Positions 59,740 through 64,000 of a DNA stretch of 64,000 nucleotides are shown here, piece by piece. The notes beneath the pieces are model-generated. The model made no database searches. It was not told the origin of the DNA and saw only the letters and a program-made list of their open reading frames with translations. Origin of the DNA: Pseudoalteromonas xiamenensis. GTDB lineage: Bacteria; Pseudomonadota; Gammaproteobacteria; Enterobacterales; Alteromonadaceae. The DNA lies in the NCBI RefSeq assembly GCF_030994125.1, contig NZ_CP099917.1, positions 124,001 through 188,000 on the forward strand, written 5' to 3'. Each line of letters begins with the position of its first letter. The stretch's first letter is position 1. The translations under genes and the position numbers were made by a program.

Positions 59740-61281
59740 TTAAATCTTTGGCAGGCCATGAATGGCTATTTTGTTTAGTAAACTACGGTTTGTAGGCAAA
59801 TTCAAAAGTCGTTTTGCTTCATTGATTAAGTTGCCATATTCTTTTTCGGTTTGTTCTACAATCGCAAGTTCTGATTGGGTTAATTGCAATTGCTGCTCAA
59901 ACCCCATGCCATGGAGGATATATTCAAAACTGGCCGAAGGAAAAAGGCTTTCAATTTGTGGTACGTCAAAACGGCTAGGACGATGTGTTTTCCAGTGAGT
60001 TAGCCACTGTGTGAGTCTTGGAGACTGCGTATCTGGATTATGATGATGTTGCCAATAGTCACTTGTGCGCTTACTGAGCACATAGTGCAATTTCAGAAAA
60101 TCGACGATGTCTCGCCAGCGCTCGGTTGTAAGGTGGTTGTAGCGTGTCTCGCACAGTGCTAATTGATCATAGGCATGGGGGAAATGATCGACAAAAAACT
60201 TAGCGGCTTGCTCAATCATTACTAACGCGGAGGCTTCTAAGGGTTCGACAAATCCTGCTGCCATGCCGATTGCAAGGATGTTTTTATGCCAAAATTTTTC
60301 ACGATAGCCTGGGTTAAATTGGATGAATTTTGGTTTACCGAGCGGTGTTTGATTCGTGACATGCTGAATGTGGTTGTGGAGTTGAGAAAGAGCTTGTTCC
60401 TCTGTACAGAATTGCGACGAATAGACAAACCCAATACCGCGTCGGTGTTGTAACCCAATGTCCCACACCCATCCGCTTTCATATGCCGTAGCCACCGTGG
60501 CCGAAGCAATAGGCGAATTGGTCTCTTCATAAGGTAGTTGCATCGCGATTGCACGGTCGTTAAATAACTCGTGTTTAACGGAAATAAAGGGGATTTGGCT
60601 GTGTTTATCGATAAGCAAACCATGTTGGCCGCTGCAATCTATGAAAAAATCGCCATCAATTTTTTTACTAATGTCAGTGCTTAGGCCGGTGATAAACCCA
60701 TCACTGTCTTCATGTACCTGTGTAACGTTTGCTGTGATTAGCCGTACCCCCAAAGTGGATACTGCAAACTCGGTCAAGCGCTTAACGAAAAGACCCGCAT
60801 CGAAATGGTAGCCGTAATTATTGATAGCAGCGTATTCTGGCGTGGTAATGTCTTTAGGTGCAATATTCATTTCCACCAGACGAGCTTGCGCATTTACTGT
60901 ATGCGCGAATGGTAGCGTCTTTTTTGCGCGTTGTGACCAAAACAGGCTGGTATCAATACTCGATGTTTGCCAAGGAGCGGTAAAAGGATGGTGATAACGA
61001 TGAGGAATGTCATCATTTGACCAGTTTAAAAACAATGAACCTTGCTTAAATGACGCGTTGCAGTCGGTAAACAACAAGGATTCTGGAAAGCCGATGCGAG
61101 CCAAAGTTTGTCGCATTGAGGGCCACGTGCCTTCTCCTACGCCAATGGTAGGAATATCGGGGGATTCGATTAGGGTGACTTCTATTGATTGACAGGCAAG
61201 TTCAGCACGAATAAGTGATGCACTAAGCCAACCAGCCGTCCCTCCACCTAAAACGACAACGTGCTTGATGTGTTTTTCCAT
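59740..61281 (-). CDS. Tryptophan-halogenase-family flavoprotein B (divergent active site)
   Basis: This encodes about 513 residues. The FAD motif VVVLGGGTAGW and GVGEGTWPSM are conserved. With the ATG at 61281, the active lysine is K79 (SFKQGS), as in PrnA. The signature WxWxIP reads WVWDIG, and the E349-S350 pair of halogenases reads EA (PLEASAL), so E349 stays but serine is replaced by alanine. It may be a changed or non-halogenating flavoenzyme. The frame opens at GTG 61293, but ATG 61281 is preferred. It is the first gene after the TonB receptor on this strand, with a terminator-like hairpin between. Confidence 0.88.
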   Translation of the reverse strand: MEKHIKHVVVLGGGTAGWLSASLIRAELACQSIEVTLIESPDIPTIGVGEGTWPSMRQTLARIGFPESLLFTDCNASFKQGSLFLNWSNDDIPHRYHHPFTAPWQTSSIDTSLFWSQRAKKTLPFAHTVNAQARLVEMNIAPKDITTPEYAAINNYGYHFDAGLFVKRLTEFAVSTLGVRLITANVTQVHEDSDGFITGLSTDISKKIDGDFFIDCSGQHGLLIDKHSQIPFISVKHELFNDRAIAMQLPYEETNSPIASATVATAYESGWVWDIGLQHRRGIGFVYSSQFCTEEQALSQLHNHIQHVTNQTPLGKPKFIQFNPGYREKFWHKNILAIGMAAGFVEPLEASALVMIEQAAKFFVDHFPHAYDQLALCETRYNHLTTERWRDIVDFLKLHYVLSKRTSDYWQHHHNPDTQSPRLTQWLTHWKTHRPSRFDVPQIESLFPSASFEYILHGMGFEQQLQLTQSELAIVEQTEKEYGNLINEAKRLLNLPTNRSLLNKIAIHGLPKI

Positions 61282-61299
61282 AGTAAACCGCACTAAGTT

Positions 61300-61329
61300 A
61301 AAAAAGGGCTAGCTATGTCACTAGCCCTT
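61300..61329 (-). terminator. Terminator-like hairpin between TonB receptor and halogenase-like gene
   Basis: The arms AAGGGCTAG / CTAGCCCTT (61304-61312, 61321-61329) are followed on the minus strand by six Ts. It lies in the 53 bases after the receptor stop, so downstream genes could be read at a lower level or need their own promoter. Confidence 0.8.
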
Positions 61330-61346
61330 GGGGGGATAAACGCAAA

Positions 61347-64000
61347 TTAGAAGGTATAACGTACACCAATGTTATATCTTGGCCCAGTTTGAGTTACGTT
61401 TAATACTTGCTCTTTTGAACGACCATGTGAACGGCCGTATTCGTCCGTTAAGTTTAGTCCCTCGAAGAACACGGTCAATTTCTCGTTGATGTCATAACTT
61501 ACGCTCGCATCCCATTGACCATAGGCTTCTACATACGTTGGATGAGCACCTGTGCCTTGACCTGTTGATGATAAGAATTCATCACGCCAATTGTAGGCGA
61601 TACGTGCTTGCAATCCGTCCATTTCATAGAAAGCGATAAAGTTTGCAGAATCACTTAGACCTAACAACGCGAACTGTTGTTCGAGACTATAGTCATCATA
61701 CGCAATGTCGCCGTCAACGAAGGTTAAGTTCGCAATTAAACCAAAGCCGTTGTCAAAAACGTGTTGTGCGGCAATTTCCCAACCTTTTAACGTCGCTTCT
61801 TTTTGGTTTACCGGAACGGTGATGTTGAACAGTGCCGCAGCATCATCGCCTTCAATACCAAAAATAGTCGAGCCATCCGTTGAATCAGGGTAGTTCGCTA
61901 AAATGTACTCACGGATTGCATCCGTATTCAAACCAACGGCTGCAACCGCTTCTTGATAACGAGAACCTTGCGCGGGATGCGGTAGGTTAAACACGGCTTC
62001 ACGTACAATGCTAGTACCGATGAAGTTTTCAACATTTTTGTGGAAGTAGCCAATTGCCGCGTAACTTCCTTCATCGTAATACCACTCCAATGAAAGGTCT
62101 AAGTTAGTTGATTCAAATGGTTTTAGGGCAGGGTTACCACGAGCACCTGTACCACCATCAATACGAACGAGCGAATCGACTGTTAAACCACCTTGAATGT
62201 CACCATAGCCTGGGCGAGCAATTGTCTTGCTGTAAGAGGCACGAACAATGACGTCGTCAACCACTTCAAGGCTCGCATCGATGTTGGGTAAAACGTTACT
62301 GTAATCGCCTTTCAATTCAGTGAAGTCTTGCGCGCCTGTTGCAACTAAATTGAACTCGTTTGCAGCGACCCAACCGATATTGCTATACGTTGGTACAAGT
62401 GCGCGAGATGTAACATCTGTTTTCTCGTAGCGTACGCCTGTAATTACAGTTAGTGGCATCGCGTTGATTTCAGTCGCAATCTTCATTTGAATGTAAGCAG
62501 AAGTAGACTCTTCTTTTGTACGACGGTCCGTTGTGTAGTTCGACGACGCACAGAAACCATTACCGCAGTCACCAGCACCTTCAACAGCGTATAAGTCAGC
62601 AGCACGAGCACGAACTTTGTTAAAGTCCCACATGAAGAATTCATTGATAAGCGCAGGTGAGTTACTACCAGGAATATCAAAGTGGTCTTTCACTGATTCT
62701 AATGGCCAGAAAGAGTCATCAAAGTCACCAGCTTGACCCACGCCGCCCCATGTATCTCGTTGTACGTTTGAGAACGCTGAGCGGTTAGACACTTCTGTTG
62801 TCGACACACCGAAATCAATACTTTCAATAATGCCATCGTCAAATACGTATTGGCCGCGGAATTGAGCCTGATCGATTTCACTGCGCATCATCGAGTTACG
62901 GAATGAACTACCCGTTACACGCATATCTTCAGGTCGAATGTTTGACACGCCATCTGGATATTGAATTTCTAATACAGGGAAGTCTTTGTCAAAATGTGCG
63001 GTGGTGACTGCACGAACCCACGTTGCGGCGCTGACTACGTTGTTGCTGCCATTAGGGCTGTCAGGAGATGATTCTGCCGATGAACTGTGGTAGTCAAATT
63101 CCAGTTTTAAGTTATCTGTTGCTTGCCACTCAAGATTAAAGCCCACAGACTTGTTTTCACTTGTCGTTGCATAGTCACCTGCACCCATTGAAAAGTCAGC
63201 AGGGCCGCCACTTGTGTCTTCAGAGTAAATAAGTGGCGAAGCAATTGGACCATTTGTCCATTCGCCCGTAGATGGGCCAAAGTTGAACCATGCAGACAGG
63301 TCATTAAATTGCGTTGCAACGTCATTCTTTGAATAAGTGTAATCAACCGTGGTAGTGACTGATTCTACAGGACGATATTGAAGCGTTAATTGACCATTAG
63401 TACGGGTTCTTTGTACTTCATGGAGGGCATAACCTAAGCTTTGTGGAACAGAATAGATTGAATCTTCTGTTGGGCGGTTGACATGACCAGAATCAGGCCC
63501 GTCAGGAATGCCACCCCAATCCGCTGTGCCAGCGCCCCAATCTTGGTCCACCGAACCTGGGAAGCTACGCCAACCGGTGCCTACATTTGCTTGTTGGTTA
63601 CCACTTTTTCTTTTTTGATAGCTACCTGACAAGGCAATACCGAACGTGTCATCAGCAAAGGTGTTGCTGTAAAGTCCAGAAAGCTCAGGAGTTATGCCGT
63701 CATTTTTTTCTGAAGAGGTATCCATGACCGCTTTTGCACCAATCGTTGCTTTCAATCCTGGTGCATTCAATGGGCGAGTGGTCATGATGTTAATCGTAGA
63801 ACCCATACCGCCTGTAGGTACGCTTGCACGACCTGTTTTATAGATCTCGACCGCCGCAATGCCTTCAGAAGCAAGGTTTGCGAAGTCAAATGAACGAGAA
63901 GAAGAGGCGGTTGTCGCTTCAAGCGATGAAGCGGGCATTTGACGACCGTTTAGCGTGACTAAGTTAAAGTCAGGGCCAAAACCACGTACGGTAACGCGGC
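61347..64000 (-). CDS. TonB-dependent receptor (5' end beyond window)
   Basis: This covers the last ~884 residues of an outer-membrane receptor of the large, Caulobacter-type (fixed by the RVTVRGFGPDFNLVTLNGRQM plug motif at the window edge). The plug follows as RSFDFANLASEGIAAVEIYKTG and GMGSTINIMTTRPL. Barrel strands continue to the C-terminal GPRYNIGVRYTF. Many such receptors in Alteromonadales serve polysaccharide or oligosaccharide uptake. Its neighbours (halogenase-like, SapC, cupin) and the nearby beta-glucan locus suggest import of a glycan, but the link is inference. The signal peptide and TonB box are outside the window. Confidence 0.93.
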   Translation of the reverse strand, partial: RVTVRGFGPDFNLVTLNGRQMPASSLEATTASSSRSFDFANLASEGIAAVEIYKTGRASVPTGGMGSTINIMTTRPLNAPGLKATIGAKAVMDTSSEKNDGITPELSGLYSNTFADDTFGIALSGSYQKRKSGNQQANVGTGWRSFPGSVDQDWGAGTADWGGIPDGPDSGHVNRPTEDSIYSVPQSLGYALHEVQRTRTNGQLTLQYRPVESVTTTVDYTYSKNDVATQFNDLSAWFNFGPSTGEWTNGPIASPLIYSEDTSGGPADFSMGAGDYATTSENKSVGFNLEWQATDNLKLEFDYHSSSAESSPDSPNGSNNVVSAATWVRAVTTAHFDKDFPVLEIQYPDGVSNIRPEDMRVTGSSFRNSMMRSEIDQAQFRGQYVFDDGIIESIDFGVSTTEVSNRSAFSNVQRDTWGGVGQAGDFDDSFWPLESVKDHFDIPGSNSPALINEFFMWDFNKVRARAADLYAVEGAGDCGNGFCASSNYTTDRRTKEESTSAYIQMKIATEINAMPLTVITGVRYEKTDVTSRALVPTYSNIGWVAANEFNLVATGAQDFTELKGDYSNVLPNIDASLEVVDDVIVRASYSKTIARPGYGDIQGGLTVDSLVRIDGGTGARGNPALKPFESTNLDLSLEWYYDEGSYAAIGYFHKNVENFIGTSIVREAVFNLPHPAQGSRYQEAVAAVGLNTDAIREYILANYPDSTDGSTIFGIEGDDAAALFNITVPVNQKEATLKGWEIAAQHVFDNGFGLIANLTFVDGDIAYDDYSLEQQFALLGLSDSANFIAFYEMDGLQARIAYNWRDEFLSSTGQGTGAHPTYVEAYGQWDASVSYDINEKLTVFFEGLNLTDEYGRSHGRSKEQVLNVTQTGPRYNIGVRYTF

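Overview
The window reads as chromosomal DNA of a marine gammaproteobacterium of the order Alteromonadales, most likely Pseudoalteromonas or a close relative. This is inferred from moderate A+T richness, the conserved block gyrA-serC-aroA-cmk-rpsA-ihfB-lapA-lapB-pyrF, ubiG and nrdAB-yfaE next to gyrA, secreted vibriolysin-type and aminopeptidase-type proteases with tandem PPC domains, and a laminarin-type beta-glucan locus with TonB receptor and tryptophan-halogenase-family genes. No rRNA, tRNA, CRISPR array, prophage or insertion sequence was recognised.

Layout. 1-304: 5' end of proS (minus). 474-4562: two secreted zinc proteases (M28 aminopeptidase and M4 metalloprotease), each with two C-terminal PPC domains. 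4777-6093: trmO and two small overlapping ORFs. 6292-9315: a histidine-rich ZnuD-like TonB receptor, divergent from a YaeQ-family gene, with two Zur-like boxes between them. 9307-13048: class Ia ribonucleotide reductase (nrdA, nrdB, yfaE), preceded by three NrdR-like boxes and a DnaA box. 13414-14783: ubiG and a HAD phosphatase. 14965-25584: housekeeping block (gyrA, serC-aroA, cmk, rpsA, ihfB, lapAB, pyrF). 25790-26292: a decayed cytochrome b561-like gene. 26358-33180: RNA helicase and CvfB-like protein, trhO, upp, a small unknown protein, and an old-yellow-enzyme-type oxidoreductase behind a MerR-type promoter. 33253-40007: a very large SNF2-family ATPase, a dCache chemoreceptor and an acyl-CoA thioesterase. 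40321-43885: ETF-QO divergent from etfBA, with a shared palindromic operator. 44121-46612: two secreted proteins of unknown role, the second a CXXCH protein whose reading frame is broken at an A6 run.

47045-55776 is a beta-glucan utilisation locus. One arm encodes GH1 beta-glucosidase, a GPH-family transporter and a LacI-family regulator (minus). The divergent arm encodes an FHS-family sugar transporter, a GH3 lipoprotein and a secreted GH16 glucanase (plus). Three LacI-type operators lie in the shared promoter region. The inferred route is: GH16 cuts beta-1,3-glucan outside the cell, GH3 trims oligosaccharides, the transporters import products and GH1 finishes hydrolysis in the cytoplasm.

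56485-64000 (minus) is a TonB receptor, halogenase-like protein, SapC, JmjC/cupin-like protein and second halogenase-like protein. Its biochemical role is not established. It is the most interesting candidate system here, together with the CXXCH gene and the regulatory sites upstream of the zinc receptor and nrdAB.
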